Shown here in pieces: positions 1 through 10,330 of a stretch of DNA of 64,000 nt. Where the stretch lies: assembly GCA_963970005.1 (NCBI GenBank), contig CAXAMN010006635.1, positions 237,937 to 301,936 on the forward strand, read 5' to 3'. Every line of letters begins with the position of its first letter. The first letter of the stretch is position 1. The notes beneath the pieces are model-generated. The model saw only the letters and a list, made by a program, of their open reading frames with translations, made no database searches and was not told the origin of the DNA. The DNA comes from Durusdinium trenchii (Eukaryota; Sar; Dinophyceae; Suessiales; Symbiodiniaceae). The position numbers were made by a program, and so were the translations under genes.

Positions 1-59
1 CGGAGCTCATTGCAGGTGGCCAAGCCCAAGCGCTGCACGAGCAGGTCTTCAGGATCCTG
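1..59 (+). CDS. Possible 3' end of an exon, cut by the window edge
   Basis: From base 3 a frame is open for 19 codons reading ELIAGGQAQALHEQVFRIL and stops being coding-like exactly at a GTGAGA donor at 60-65. The peptide is helical and unlike the surrounding sequence, but no family is recognised. The start lies outside the window. Strand and coding status are an inference from the donor alone. Confidence 0.3.
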
Positions 60-1653
60 GTGAGACATGGTGATGATGGTGACAAATGCCTTGTAATACC
101 GCCATGATGGTGGTAACCTGTCGGCAGTGGATGGCACTGGCCGAGGAACACAAGTCCACCACCGGTGATGTCTTGCCTGTCATCTGGTTCCCCCGTTCGG
201 TGCGTCGACGGCGGACCGTTCCGAAGAAATGGTCCGACGCCGAACATGCCATGGCGTCATGCCTTCGAGTGGTGACTCACACGGCTTCAATGCTTGACTT
301 TCACTTCTGTCTAGTCTCCAAGAACAAACACAAAAAAGAATACAAAACCGTTTCTGGGTGCCACAGGCAGTAAGAGATGTAACATATGGCGAACCAAAAG
401 AATACGAGCTCCAAGGAAGTTCGATTTTTGCAGGGCCTTCAGTTGATCTCGGAGTCTATGACCTGTCTAGACCTATTGGTGACCTCAAATACGATATCAA
501 GTTCGGCTTCGAACGGAAGAACGGATAGACAATGGTTCTTATTTCGGGGGGGTCCTTCATCGGTAGGGCTATAATGGATGAATAGGTTCATCTACTTTCA
601 GCAGCCCTCACCCCTGTTTTGTGGACATCTCTGGTCTCTAGATCAGGCATTCACACGTCTAAGATCAAGCACAAACAAACAGTTGATGATAAGAAATCAC
701 ACCACCAAACCTGAGCAGTGCCAAACATAACAGACCCTGCCATGAAATTAAATAATCTTAAGTTTCAAGAACCATGGACCAGTTTGACAAGTTCGCAAAT
801 GTTTGGTAGGGGTCCACTGCTCTTCAACAATCTATCGTGAAGCGAACCTAGGTTCAGCAGAAGCCTTCTTCTACCAAAACAAACACGTCAGCAAACTAAC
901 TATAGGTTCACACCTCGACTCAAATGGCTCGAGGTCGACAACCACCCAAATTGGGCAGCAAGATGTAGCAAGATGCATCTTCGCTCCTGTCTCGGCTTCC
1001 GGATTCCCGCCTCCAAACTTGCCCGGAATTGCTCCCGCGGGCCCACCAGTGCGCAGGGCCTGACTGCTCCAAATTGAGCTCGATCCCACCGCTGTTCCTA
1101 TTATCGGGATATATATATACATACCCTGAGAAGGTGATGTTCTCGACACTGTTATAGTTTATGTAGGTTTGGAGTTTGGAGGGTCCAATTGTACCTTCTG
1201 TGAAGGTACGGCGGCAAGATCCCTTAGGGCTTCTGTGAACTGAGTCGCTTCGATCGACTCCCTGTGATGATGATCCTCGAAGTCCGAGATCATCGGAGGA
1301 ATTGTATGGTCGTGGTACCCGAGTCGCCCAACTGCTTGGAAAGGGTCATATAGTGGTGGTTTTTTTCCCATGTTCTATCGGGTACGAGTCTAGGTGGACA
1401 AAAATCAACGTTCCACCTCTCCGACTCTTGATGTCTCCAACTCCCCATGCCAGGGTGACCTGCAGGATGTCCATGTATATACTTCCCGAAGTCGGGAAGT
1501 GGCCCGGTGACCCGGTTTGGTCAATGGAGGTCTTCTGCAGATGGGATGAGGACGCATGGTCCCATGGTCAACCCAAAATGAACCACTGGAGGTTCGAGTT
1601 CCTGGAACCTCAAAGGACTCCTAGAAATGCCGACCGTCGCACCAGCATTTTGT

Positions 1654-1702
1654 TTGGGTCATGTCCCATTTTTCGAGGCTACGAACGAAGTCAGGTCCAG
1701 GT
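1654..1702 (+). repeat. GTCCCATTTTC-type dispersed element, one arm
   Basis: The order of pieces is a GGGTC ATGTCCCATTTTT core, CGAGGCTACGAACGA and then CAGGTCCAGGT. It is the same order found at many other places in the window, for example 46180-46234 and 61535-61585. Only the right arm of the two-armed element is present. Confidence 0.6.
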
Positions 1703-2494
1703 TGTTCTTTGGAGGGATCAAACCATTTCGAATATGAATTTCTGGTCTACGGGCCGTGGTGGTGGTATTTTTTCCTCAGCAAATCTCTGCACAATGGTCC
1801 GAGCCTTATGCAGTGGTAAAACAGGCATATTTTGTGTTCTGCTTCATCAAGAGCTTGTCAATCTTGCAAGTGACTTTATTAAGTTAATCCATGGTGAACA
1901 AAAGATGAACACCAAACAAATCTGTCCAACAAATGAAGGCCTCCAACCACCGATATCGACCTCGAAGCAAAAACACCTCGACCTCGACATCTTCGACTTG
2001 ACCCAAAAAGTCTTCAACATTGAAATCCCTACAGAGGTTAAGTGACCTTATAGGACCCTACAGGGGTACCTATATATATGGTAGTCCATAGGGTTCTTTC
2101 CCCCCAATGGCCTCCGACGGGTACCTTCTTCACCACCGGACGCGACCGGCGCCGGGCCTGCGACCGAAGAGGAGTCGTCGTGGGCGTGCCAGAGACTTTT
2201 TCTTTGCCTCCTCCGTCGCCTCCGAAATACGGCAGCAGGACTTTGGTCGGGGAAGTACTTGTACGTGGGCCAAGGTATACACCTTTTGAAGGCTGATAGA
2301 AGATGAATCTGTTTTTTGTTCAATCAAGTAAAGCGAGCAATCTCAAGTCTGCAAATGTTAATCCGCCGACCCTGGTCTAGGCGGATGAACGTGAGCGTGA
2401 GCGGTCCGGTGAGCGTCGGGGCGATGTCACTCTGCCGTCACATTCACAAATATCTGCCAAAAAATTGAAATTGCCATATATATATAATATATAT

Positions 2495-2570
2495 ATATAC
2501 CAGGACCCACAAGGGGTGGTTAATGGACACCCCTCAACCTCTTAGGGGGTCCTGGATGGTCCTGGTATAT
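2495..2570. repeat. Short inverted-repeat element ended by ACCAGGACC
   Basis: The ends are ATATACCAGGACC and its exact reverse complement GGTCCTGGTATAT, 13 bp each. The interior has a second palindromic pair built from GGGGTGGTTAATGGACACCCCT. The same ACCAGGACC end occurs in the element at 20789-20893, and the GTGTCCATT-ACCACC interior recurs at 17836-17880 and 24600-24645. It looks like a non-autonomous MITE. Confidence 0.7.
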
Positions 2571-2986
2571 ATGCATTAATTCTAGTGCCTGGGTGACCGT
2601 CAAGGTCTTTTTTGCAGGACAAACGTTGCCCAGGCCATGGCGCCGGGTTCGGTTTGGCCCCTGCGTGCTTCACTCCTCCCGATGACCGTACTAATATTAG
2701 CCATAGAGGAGATAGGGTTTAGCATGTCTTTAAGCGTTTTCTCTTTGGTTTCTGCGCAATTTTGCGGTGGCCATAGCCATCCAGCTAGGCTGCTAGCTAG
2801 TCTGCCAGCTCAAGAAGGTCGCAAGAGCTCAAAGGGCGTCACAGTCGCGTGAGCAGTACTGAGAAGTCGCAAGTCACTTATTCAAACGCTGATTCTCGGT
2901 TGGCTGCCTTGAAGGCTTAAGGGTTGATACCCCAAATCTCCCAAACATCATATACTTGACGCAGGGATCAATATCTCCTAGAACCC

Positions 2987-3047
2987 TGCACCCAAGTTCT
3001 ACAAACATAGAACCAACATGGCTCTATGTTTGTAGAACTTGGGTGCA
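2987..3047. repeat. Perfect 25-bp stem hairpin
   Basis: Bases 2987-3011 and 3023-3047 are exact reverse complements, with an 11-base loop. The stem begins TGCACCCAAGTTC. No gene is adjacent, so a terminator or RNA role is unsupported; a small palindromic insertion is more likely. Confidence 0.8.
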
Positions 3048-3442
3048 AGTTATCCCAAACATCGATCAACCTTCCCTTCAAACTCTTCACTCTGAGGTGC
3101 AGCTTTGACCTGTCTTAGAGAGAGATTACTCCGCAATAATCTGTCATGTGAGTGGCCTGCTACCCCAACAGCTCGGCAGGAAAATTGCATTCAATACATA
3201 TGAAGAAGTGGTACACCTGCAGTTTGAAGGTACCTCGGCAAATGGGTACAAGTTCCTGTTTTTGTTGAGTCATGTGCCATTTTCCAGGGTACTTGAAATT
3301 ACTTGGAGGGTCATGGAGGGTCTAGGTATCTTTACTTATGGTTCTGGAGGGAAAACAGCGCTCCTGAATCAGGACTGAAGCGTCAAACCTGTCCACAACG
3401 TGGTTTGCCCATGGAAACTGTTCCATACCTGCACACTCCAAC

Positions 3443-3814
3443 TTACTGCATCTCTTTCTTTGGGGCAGCTGGAGCACCTTTTACAACACAAAGCAAACTC
3501 AAACCCTTGAAACACCATGTTGCAATGGGAATCCTCTTCCAGGACAGATTTGTCCAAAGCAGGGTCAACCCCTTGTGCACCGTGGGGTCCGCCACTTCAA
3601 GGCCATAGCGACGTCCCAGTCGCCATGATCGAAACCCAGCGACGTCCCGGTCGCCGGCCTGGGTGGCTTTCTTCGAAGCGCCACCACCCATGGCTCCAGC
3701 GGACGAGAAGCCGTCGTTTACGACTCTCAAGCAGTCATCACATGTGTATTTGGAGCGCTTGGCTCGGTATTTTGTGAGACCAATCGGGTGCCGGATTGAT
3801 TGGATTTGCTGCAA
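3443..3814 (-). CDS. Coding-looking block of unknown family
   Basis: The minus strand is open for 123 codons, with mostly purine-first codons and a non-repetitive, mixed-composition peptide (a pair of cysteines in YTCDDC, then a Gly/Lys-rich segment). No domain is recognised. The plus strand offers two competing short exons: 3469 onward after a pyrimidine-rich acceptor, and 3679-3773 starting near MAPADEKPS and ending at a GTGAGA donor. The strand is therefore not settled. Exact exon ends are unknown. Confidence 0.3.
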   Translation of the reverse strand: MQQIQSIRHPIGLTKYRAKRSKYTCDDCLRVVNDGFSSAGAMGGGASKKATQAGDRDVAGFRSWRLGRRYGLEVADPTVHKGLTLLWTNLSWKRIPIATWCFKGLSLLCVVKGAPAAPKKEMQ

Positions 3815-5215
3815 AGTGCATCAAAGTGCGTCATCCACTTGGGCGTCTCGTTTTTGTGTTCATCTTTCAGTCTCAACATTCGGGTGTCATGTTCTGGTCG
3901 TGATCGTGGTGCCTTCATCGTTCAAATGCCAAAAAGACCGTAACTGTTGCAGCACTAGCTTTACTCCTGTTCGCATCCACCTGTTTGCATCTCGTAGGAC
4001 AAAATATCATGAACAAGGAAACACACACACACACACACCCAAAGGCTTTATACTTTTCCTGGGTAGATCCATCTCCGTCCTTTCGTTTGTGTTGCTAGGA
4101 AGAATATCAACAACATCCATCCAAATCGCATTTGGACATTTTTACTCATGATGTCGCCCTTCACTTGATCGAGCCCAGATGTCGGATTTCGTGGTGATTG
4201 CTGGCCTCCAAAGGTCCTCACAGAACTTGGAGCTCCTGGGGTCTCAGTTGGAATTCCAGTCTACAACTGCCATGTTACTTTATAGGGTCTGACGACTTCC
4301 TTCGTACCCGAAGGACAATGGGACTTCGGAGACGAGTCCAAGAAAAATACAACAGAGAGGTACGTCGAGTCTCAAAAGTACATCATCAATTCCGAAAACG
4401 GCAACCAGTATACCTGTTTTAAAGAGGGTCGTAGTCTACTCCACCAGAAATTGCTCTGAAAGCTCGAAGACTTCAAGGAACCGATCCAACGGTAGGATCG
4501 AAACAGAACAACGTCTCGCCACCTATAATTCTACCCCCGCAGTCCCAGGCTAACCTTCTCAGAAGGTATCTAGATCGACAGTCGAAGTGTTTCTTCAAAC
4601 AACCAGTTCTCGCGAAAAGCATCTAGACCCTGTTCTTTAACACACAACATACATAAAACCACCGAAAGCATTGGTGCTAGCTGCTACCACTGTAAAGTTT
4701 ACCTCCCCATTGGATCTAAGATGATCCACCTGCCGACCTGTGGTTCCGGTCTGCCCCATCCAGCGCTCCAAAGGTCAACAGCAAATGCTTGCCACTATGC
4801 CGAACAAATGAATCATATTAATGTGCAATGTTGGATTCCGTATTATGGCACCGATATCGAACTCGTCTCCATGAAAAAAGGATCCGGGAAATCGAGTCTC
4901 AATTCTGGATCTCCCAGGTTTTGTGTCTTGGGGCTATGCCACGGACCCTGCGGCAGCATGCCTTGCCACGAGGCCCACATCCGAAAGGAAGGACCAACGC
5001 CGCAAAACCACCCATCTCCCAAGCACCGAAATGGTTGGTAGGCCAGGAGCTGTAGGGTCACCATCTTCCATGAAGCATGTCTGCCTCTTGGGTTGGTTTA
5101 GAGCATGTTGCATAGTTGGTGCATAGTGCATAGTAAAAACAGAACAAATATAAATTCAAACTAATATGTGTTCAAACAAGTAGAGCAAAACATCAGAACA
5201 CATATAACCACCTTG
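3815..5215. other. Stretch without a supported gene
   Basis: There is an (AC)n run at 4019-4039. Two overlapping plus frames at about 4721-5055 are open and protein-like but carry no recognisable motif or convincing splice pair, so no gene is called. Confidence 0.4.
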
Positions 5216-5505
5216 TTAGTCCCTCCGTATGCCGACTAGTCTCCAGTTGGTGTCTTTCAGGCCATGTGGGCGATTTTGACGAAATGGATGGCATGGACCC
5301 AATGTAGTCTGACTACTTTCCTCTACAAACAGGGGTGACCTCAACTTCCATGCTAGTGAGTCAAGTGGTAGATTGACTTGCAACTGAACGCCACAACCCA
5401 CTTCCACTGCCTCGCTGCGCTTCAGCCGCTCACTACCGGCCTGGCTTCGACGGCCGGGGATGGGTCCATGCAGGAACCACTGATGGATGGATGTCACACG
5501 AAGTT
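5216..5505 (-). CDS. Coding-looking terminal exon, unknown family
   Basis: An open minus frame of about 95 codons ends at a TAA (5216-5218). Codons are mostly purine-first and the peptide has alternating polar and hydrophobic stretches (VGCGVQLQVNLPLDSLAW). Its upstream end runs into a copy of the CTCTAAACCTCT/GTGGGTCTGTGG repeat also found at 7608-7985, so the true exon probably starts below 5510. No family was recognised. Confidence 0.3.
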
Positions 5506-5699
5506 CCTGAGCCCCCTTTCCCACAGACCCATTTCCTCTAAACCTCTCTAAACCTCTCTAACATTTTAGAGTGAGGATACTTGGTGGTGGTTTCCATTCA
5601 CCAGTCTGAAACTTATCTAAACCTACCAAGCATTTGTTTGTCACAAGTACTGAGGATGGATTTCAGGGCAGACTTGCTAACCTGTGTTCTAAGGTTCAG

Positions 5700-5771
5700 G
5701 AGGAATGAGGGCGGAATCGATCAATTTGCTGAAGGATACAATACCTTCGGATTTCAGAGGCACTTGCACAC
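5700..5771 (+). CDS. Branching enzyme exon with the EGGIDQF segment
   Basis: A CAG acceptor precedes the frame and 72 nt are used, ending in phase 2 before GATGAG. The residues Glu-Gly-Gly-Ile-Asp, then Phe and Gly-Tyr, then Phe-Gly-Phe match the spacing of animal and plant branching enzymes. The end is inferred from phase with the next exon; an ATGAGA|GTCAGA donor is the alternative but breaks the frame. Confidence 0.7.
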
Positions 5772-6031
5772 GATGAGAGTCAGACGTAACTATATATCCT
5801 TGGTATTCCTTTGTGGCTTTTAAAACTTTGTGCAAACAGCAACTTTAGAATAGAAAAGATATGAAGAAAGTCAGGTGAGGCCCCTTTCCTTGGCCTTCCT
5901 TTTTTCATCTCTTGCTTTCTTCAACTAGAACTAGTCACGATGAGGCATGAGTTGGAGCACAAGTGGACATTCACAGAGTGGCTCCCAGAAGCGCGAAAAG
6001 CGTTTCTCATTGGCGACTTCGACAATTGGGA
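5700..6031 (+). CDS. 1,4-alpha-glucan branching enzyme, two N-terminal exons
   Basis: Two plus-strand exons together read through the N-terminal region of starch/glycogen branching enzyme (EC 2.4.1.18), which makes alpha-1,6 branches in storage glucan. The first has EGGIDQFAEGYNTFGF, the segment just before the carbohydrate-binding CBM48 module; the second has EWLPEARKAFLIGDFDNW, the signature CBM48 strand. They join in phase if the intron at 5772-5944 starts with GA and ends with AG. Upstream exons and the catalytic GH13 barrel were not found. This locus is opposite in strand to the other recognised genes. It could be the start of a gene whose later exons are very small, or a fragment. Confidence 0.75.
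5945..6031 (+). CDS. Branching enzyme exon with the CBM48 LIGDF signature
   Basis: The exon starts after GATGAG and reads HELEHKWTFTEW, then LPEARKAFLIGDFDNW. A TGA follows one codon after the match, so the exon must end near 6029-6031; a GC donor (GGGA|GCCTTG) or a GA donor (TGG|GAGCCT) fits. Such donors are established for dinoflagellates. The domain match is clear; the end is an inference. Confidence 0.75.
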
Positions 6032-6999
6032 GCCTTGACTCAAATAAGTATATAGTTTCAAACATTTTTCTGCAACATCGAGTTAGTGCCTTGAAACTCA
6101 GCCTGATCCCTTTGCTTGGAACCTTTGTTTGAGCGCACACTGGATGAAAGGAGAACATGCATCCCTTGCAACCAGGCCTGCCGGTTGCCAAATGAATTAG
6201 TAGGTTGAAAGATAGAATAAATAAGTTCAGCCACCCAGAGAAGCAGGTTTTCCTTTTCTCCTTTGCATTTTTGTGGAGTTGTGGGTTTAGATTTGAGCTG
6301 GCCAGCAAGGCTGTAGGCATTTGTTTGTGGGTGTTTGTTGGAGGCTATCCCTCACAGGCTTTTGGCAAGTCACACGGTGAGGCTAATGTACTTTACCTGA
6401 ATAGAATTCCCTTTGACACGGGCACAGCACAACGACGTGGCACAAGTCCGGCATAAGCCAGTACGGAGCATTTGGCGGGAGGTATATTCTACCTATGTAT
6501 ATATATATACATACATATCTATAGACTATACTGTGCTATTATGTTTATTAGTATTATTACTATTACTATCATTGTACAACAAGGCACGCAAGGAATTAAA
6601 AACTGTAAAAATGCAAAACGGTAAAAATCTCCACACAGCCAGTGTCTGCGATAAAGCGGTAAAACCGTAAAACGGTTAAAAGCTCAAAAACAGTAAACTT
6701 ATTCAGCCAATCTCGTCAGCAATCACTCCAGTAGTTCCAGTGGTTCCCACATTTGCATCACGTGGGCAAACTCATCTTCAAGTGAATCTCAAGTGAACCT
6801 TTAGTAGCTAGTAAATCATTGGCACACATGGCCAGCCAAACAAAATGCTAAATGAAACATTTTGCTTCCTGTGGTCCTTTATGGATGGGCTTGTTGAAGT
6901 AAACACAGTCTCACTCTCATCCGACAGCTGGGAAGTGAAGACTGCAATAGAAGAATCACATGTGAATGCAATGCTCTGTTGATTGAAACGTGGCATCAC
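6032..6999. other. Stretch without a supported gene
   Basis: AT-rich, with short TA runs near 6500 and TATTAC-type repeats near 6540-6580. No later branching-enzyme exon could be found here on the plus strand. Confidence 0.5.
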
Positions 7000-7195
7000 C
7001 CTCGTCCGCAGCACGCTCTGCCTCCAAACGACGCTGAGCATAAGGCGGGCGGAAGTTTCGATAGAAGCCAAGCGTCACCCTTGATCCACTCCACCCACGC
7101 AGCCTTTGAGTTTTGACTTCAGAACTGCGTGCGCTGCCGGCTCGGCTATACGCAACCTGGCTTGTACTTCGTATGAATTCGCGGGGCCTACTGCT
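7000..7195 (-). CDS. Coding-looking exon, unknown family (Arg/Tyr-rich)
   Basis: After a TTAG acceptor the minus frame is open for 65 codons and ends at a GTGATG donor. It contains the segment VTLGFYRNFRPPYAQRR followed by an Arg/Glu/Ala helix. Composition is steady and unlike the flanks. It probably belongs with the block at 7196-7600 just upstream on the same strand. No domain is recognised. Confidence 0.4.
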
Positions 7196-7600
7196 CTAAG
7201 TACCGCTTGCCGATGTTGCTTTGCTCAGAGCTCTGCATGGCTTTGTTGGACATATCCGACGCGTCCGCGCTTGCTGACCCAGGTGCAAAATGGTCTTGCA
7301 GCCATGCTCCAGAATGACCAAACGCTGACAACGCGCCACATAGTTTATATTTTCTTCAGGCAACATGTGCGCCTTTGCCAAGTAAATTTCCTTGACTCCT
7401 CCAGATTCGCCCAGTGACTGAATAAACTCAGACTCAGTTACTTCAGCTTCGTGTGAAATGCCACGGCTTTCAAGGACTCCAGAGTTCATGCAAGCCGATT
7501 GCGTGGTTGAAGGCGTCAACTTGTCATTTTTGTTTCCCCTGGCTTCCAATCGCAAGGCATCATCTTCAACGATCTTGTTGTCAGGGAATGTTTGGATCAA
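7196..7600 (-). CDS. Coding-looking block, unknown family
   Basis: A 134-codon minus frame has strong coding character (acidic and polar, for example EAEVTESEFIQSLGES) and no low complexity. Near 7320-7340 a second minus frame becomes equally protein-like and runs to KRYLEQ and a stop, with a TGTCAG acceptor at the switch, so an intron or a frameshift is hidden inside. The start abuts a tandem repeat at 7608. Function unknown. Confidence 0.4.
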   Translation of the reverse strand: MIQTFPDNKIVEDDALRLEARGNKNDKLTPSTTQSACMNSGVLESRGISHEAEVTESEFIQSLGESGGVKEIYLAKAHMLPEENINYVARCQRLVILEHGCKTILHLGQQARTRRICPTKPCRALSKATSASGT

Positions 7601-7607
7601 TGTGTAC

Positions 7608-7803
7608 TCTAAAATTTTAGAGGAAGTGGGTCTGTGGCCTCATTCTGCTTGGGGATAGCTATTTGGACCCTACCCTACAGCCTTCTACCTGGCACCAACT
7701 CTAAAACACTCTAATTTTTTAGAGGAAGTGGGTCTGTGGCCTCTTTCTGCTTGTGAATAGCTATCTGCACACCCTACAGCATTGTACATGGCACCAGCTC
7801 TAA
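7608..7803. repeat. Two tandem copies of a roughly 95-100 bp unit
   Basis: Both units begin CTAA(A/T)TTTTAGAGG, share AGTGGGTCTGTGGCCTC, a CTGCTT...ATAGCTATNTG segment, CCCTACAGC and CTGGCACCA(A/G)CTCTAA. A third partial copy with the same AGAGGAAGTGGGTCTGTGG lies at 7965-7990, and an inverted relative at 5513-5572. The intervening 7830-7965 is made of TCTAAAATC/TTAGAT palindromic bits. Confidence 0.8.
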
Positions 7804-8136
7804 TGAGTTCACCTTGAAGACAACTTCCCTCTAAAATCATCTAAAATCTTAGATAGTCTTAGAGTAGAAATGTTAGTGTCTCTTGACATCAAGTTGTTTT
7901 AGATACTGTAAGTTTAGAGTGCTTTGGAGTTGTTTTAGATATGTTTAGATAAATATCTAAGATCTTAGAGGAAGTGGGTCTGTGGCAAGCGGGGCTCACA
8001 AACCTTCTCTGAGGATATCTAAAACCATCCATGTCCGTACCTCAGAACTTGGGCACTTAAGGCTCCCCTTTGGTTTTTGGGCGTAGTGTTTGGAGTCCTT
8101 GGGTCCAGGGTTATGGGTTTGGGGATGAGTTCGCAC

Positions 8137-8316
8137 CTGCATGGAGCACTTTGATGGTAGCAGCAGTAAGATCATCTTCACATCTATGCCGCCTAGCAGG
8201 CTTTTGCAATGCGCTCAACCTAGCGCTTTGATGGCGCTCCGTTGTAAGCAGCTTGTAAGCGAATCCAGCGTCTTTGAGGCTCCCTCGTTGGAGTTGGTGA
8301 TTTTGGATCCCTCGTC
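8137..8316 (-). CDS. Exon with a degenerate leucine-rich LKDAGF-type repeat
   Basis: A frame runs from an AAAAG acceptor to a GTGCGA donor, 60 codons. It holds GSLKDAGFAYKLL and ends DDLTAATIKVLHA. The LKDAGF...L spacing is typical of a short leucine/alanine repeat that I associate with many dinoflagellate proteins of unknown function. Parts of the repeat fall out of frame in the middle (an alternate frame gives KTLDSL...AIKAL, and GIDVK in another), so this may be a decayed copy. Confidence 0.4.
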
Positions 8317-8360
8317 CTTTTTGCAGGGATGTCCGGGCGATCCCTACCTGCACCCTCCAA

Positions 8361-8461
8361 AGTGCCTTAGAAAATGGGACATGACCCTAACAAAAAACAG
8401 GTATGTATATACTTGATGGTACGACTGTACCCCTTTTCCCCAGGTACGAACTGAGACTGGT
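8361..8461. repeat. Two-armed GAAAATGGGAC/GTCCC element
   Basis: The left arm is TTAGAAAATGGGACATGACC and the right arm is CCCCTTTTCCCCAGGTACG followed by AACTGAGACTGG. The arms are roughly inverted copies around a GTATATAC centre. This is one of the most complete copies of the window's commonest repeat. Confidence 0.7.
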
Positions 8462-10142
8462 CGGTCGCCCGAAAAGAACTCCCCACGAGTGGGGAGCTGG
8501 CGATCGCTGCGGTGGACCGCCTCTGATTCGGTCCGGGTCAGGCTCCGCTCCAATCGGTCGAGCGGTTGAGATGGGTTTCTTTGGACTTGAGCGGTTTCTG
8601 GCCAAAAAGGTGGGATGTTGGCAGATCCCAACGGTAGATTGTTTCAGGGAGAAGACTTGTCGAACCCCGTCTGAGACAGCATGCGCAGTCCGGAATCCCC
8701 TCATGTGGGCGGTCGTGCCAGACCACTCCGTAGACAGCATGTGCCAAGGGTTTTCACTGTGAAAGAGTGAAAGACACCAAAAAAAACTTAAAAATGCTGC
8801 CGTTCAATCGCTACTTCAAGGACAAAAACCTTAAAACATGTTCCCATTTTAGGGTTCGTGGGACCTGACAGGTCTCAATTTACCCGAGAAGCTGCTGACC
8901 AGGAATCCGTCACAAACCAGATCAACCAGGACCTTCAGTTCGTGACCTCTTACGAGCCTCTGTTTGAAATCAGAGACCAGGGATTTGTACTGACCCTGAC
9001 CTCAACCTCGGATCTCGAGAGTGGGCCCTTTGAATTTGCTGGACCATGGGTAGCTTCTTCATGCTTCTTCCCAGGTCCCTTCCTCCCGCTGGCCAGATCT
9101 ACGAAGCTCAGCTTGCCAGCAGTGCGCAGTTGGCCTAGGTGGGACGGAGTGTGCAGGACCCGGTCTAACGTACATCCTGGACCAAAGTCGCCAAGTCGCC
9201 AAGAGTCGTTTTTTGATTTTATTTGGATCTCCTACTTCTATCAGCCTGACTTGTTGTGTAGAACAACAACGGGTATCTGTAGTAGGTTCTAGCCGTTAGC
9301 CTTGGATCATGACAACCATTTGCTTGCTTGCTCAGTCTACAAAACTAATTCTCTTAAAGCACCTCCAGAAACATTAAAAATACCTATACCTAATGGGAAA
9401 AGGCGCCTTTGTCAATGCTTAGGGGTTCTTGTCCCCACTTGGCGTTCTTGTCCTTTTGGTGGCAGTAAGGATCCACCCACAACCGGTTCTAGGAGTTTCG
9501 ACAGCGATGACCATCATTTGTATATCCGGAAGTCGCTTGATGCTTCACTTACTTTTTTTGGTGGTTGTTTTGTGTTTCATTGTTTTAGCATCTTTTTTGC
9601 GTAGGCGTTCTTGCCCGTTACCTAGGCGTTCTTGCCCGTTACTTGGACGTTCTTACCCCTTCGACTACAATGAATAGTTGGCTGGACAAAGAAAGGGTAT
9701 CCTTTTGAGAGGAGTGAGTGATACGAGTTTCAAATACATTGGATCGGGGACTAGCATCAGTAGGTGGCAAGCGTTTGTTTCCTCGAAGTTTGTTCATTCA
9801 AATTCAGGTTCTGCCTCTTGCACATAAGAATGCACGTAATTGTTCCTCGGCGATTTTAACTCTCAAAACTGCAGCTTAGGTGTTCGTTGCAAAAGTAGGC
9901 TTCCTAAGGAAGAAGTAATGGTATCCTATTGACATCAGGGATTCTCCGATGGTGTTCTTGCCCGGTCGCAAAAGGCCAAAAGAAATACATCACGACCAAG
10001 GAGGTGGACATGCCGAGAACTTCTCCAAAGGCAGGTAAATATCACTCAAAGTCAGCTCCTTCCTAAGATAACATGAATTGAGTATTGCAACATTATATAA
10101 TCTTAATGTGACAAAATAATATTGTCCATATACACATCCATC
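8462..10142. other. Stretch without a supported gene
   Basis: It contains overlapping open frames on both strands at 8540-8740 and a plus frame at 8858-9292, none with a motif or a good splice pair. A GGCGTTCTTGCCC minisatellite-like run is at about 9425-9660. Confidence 0.4.
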
Positions 10143-10330
10143 TCATTTGCAAACCAAAGAAGGATGCGATGCGAAGCGTTCTAAGCAGAGTTCGATCGCG
10201 AGGTCGTCATGCATCACGCTGAAAAAGGGCCTGTGTGCACGTCGCGAGTGCCCAAGAAGAGCATCATCACCAGGTGAGATCTCGAAGACCTGGCACTTCA
10301 GTGCATCACCCAGACATGATTTACATGGGA
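10143..10330 (-). CDS. Possible terminal exon, unknown family
   Basis: A minus frame of about 60 codons ends at TGA and reads like a folded protein tail (VFEISPGDDALLGHSRR, then HDDLAIELCLERF). Coding bias is moderate and no family is recognised. An antisense open frame exists. Confidence 0.25.

Larger units (their letters stand above)
60..3442. other. Gene-poor stretch with repeat copies
   Basis: No exon could be supported here. The stretch holds a GTCCCATTTT-type repeat copy near 1654-1702, a short terminal-inverted-repeat element at 2495-2570, AT microsatellites near 1110 and 2475, and a perfect 25-bp hairpin at 2987-3047. A 247-codon open frame at 1302-2045 runs through the repeat copy and is not believed. 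Confidence 0.5.

Noticed and set aside
1302..2045. 247-codon plus open frame
   Set aside because: It reads through a copy of the two-armed dispersed repeat (GTCCCATTTTTCGAGG at about 1663) and has no domain; length alone is not evidence here.
5220..5250. DTNWRL in the 5.2 kb minus frame, also found after GNHD in the metallophosphoesterase
   Set aside because: Six shared residues without any other motif of that family nearby; taken as coincidence.
8858..9292. 144-codon plus open frame
   Set aside because: Protein-like in part but without splice support, motif or codon evidence, and it adjoins repeat-derived text.
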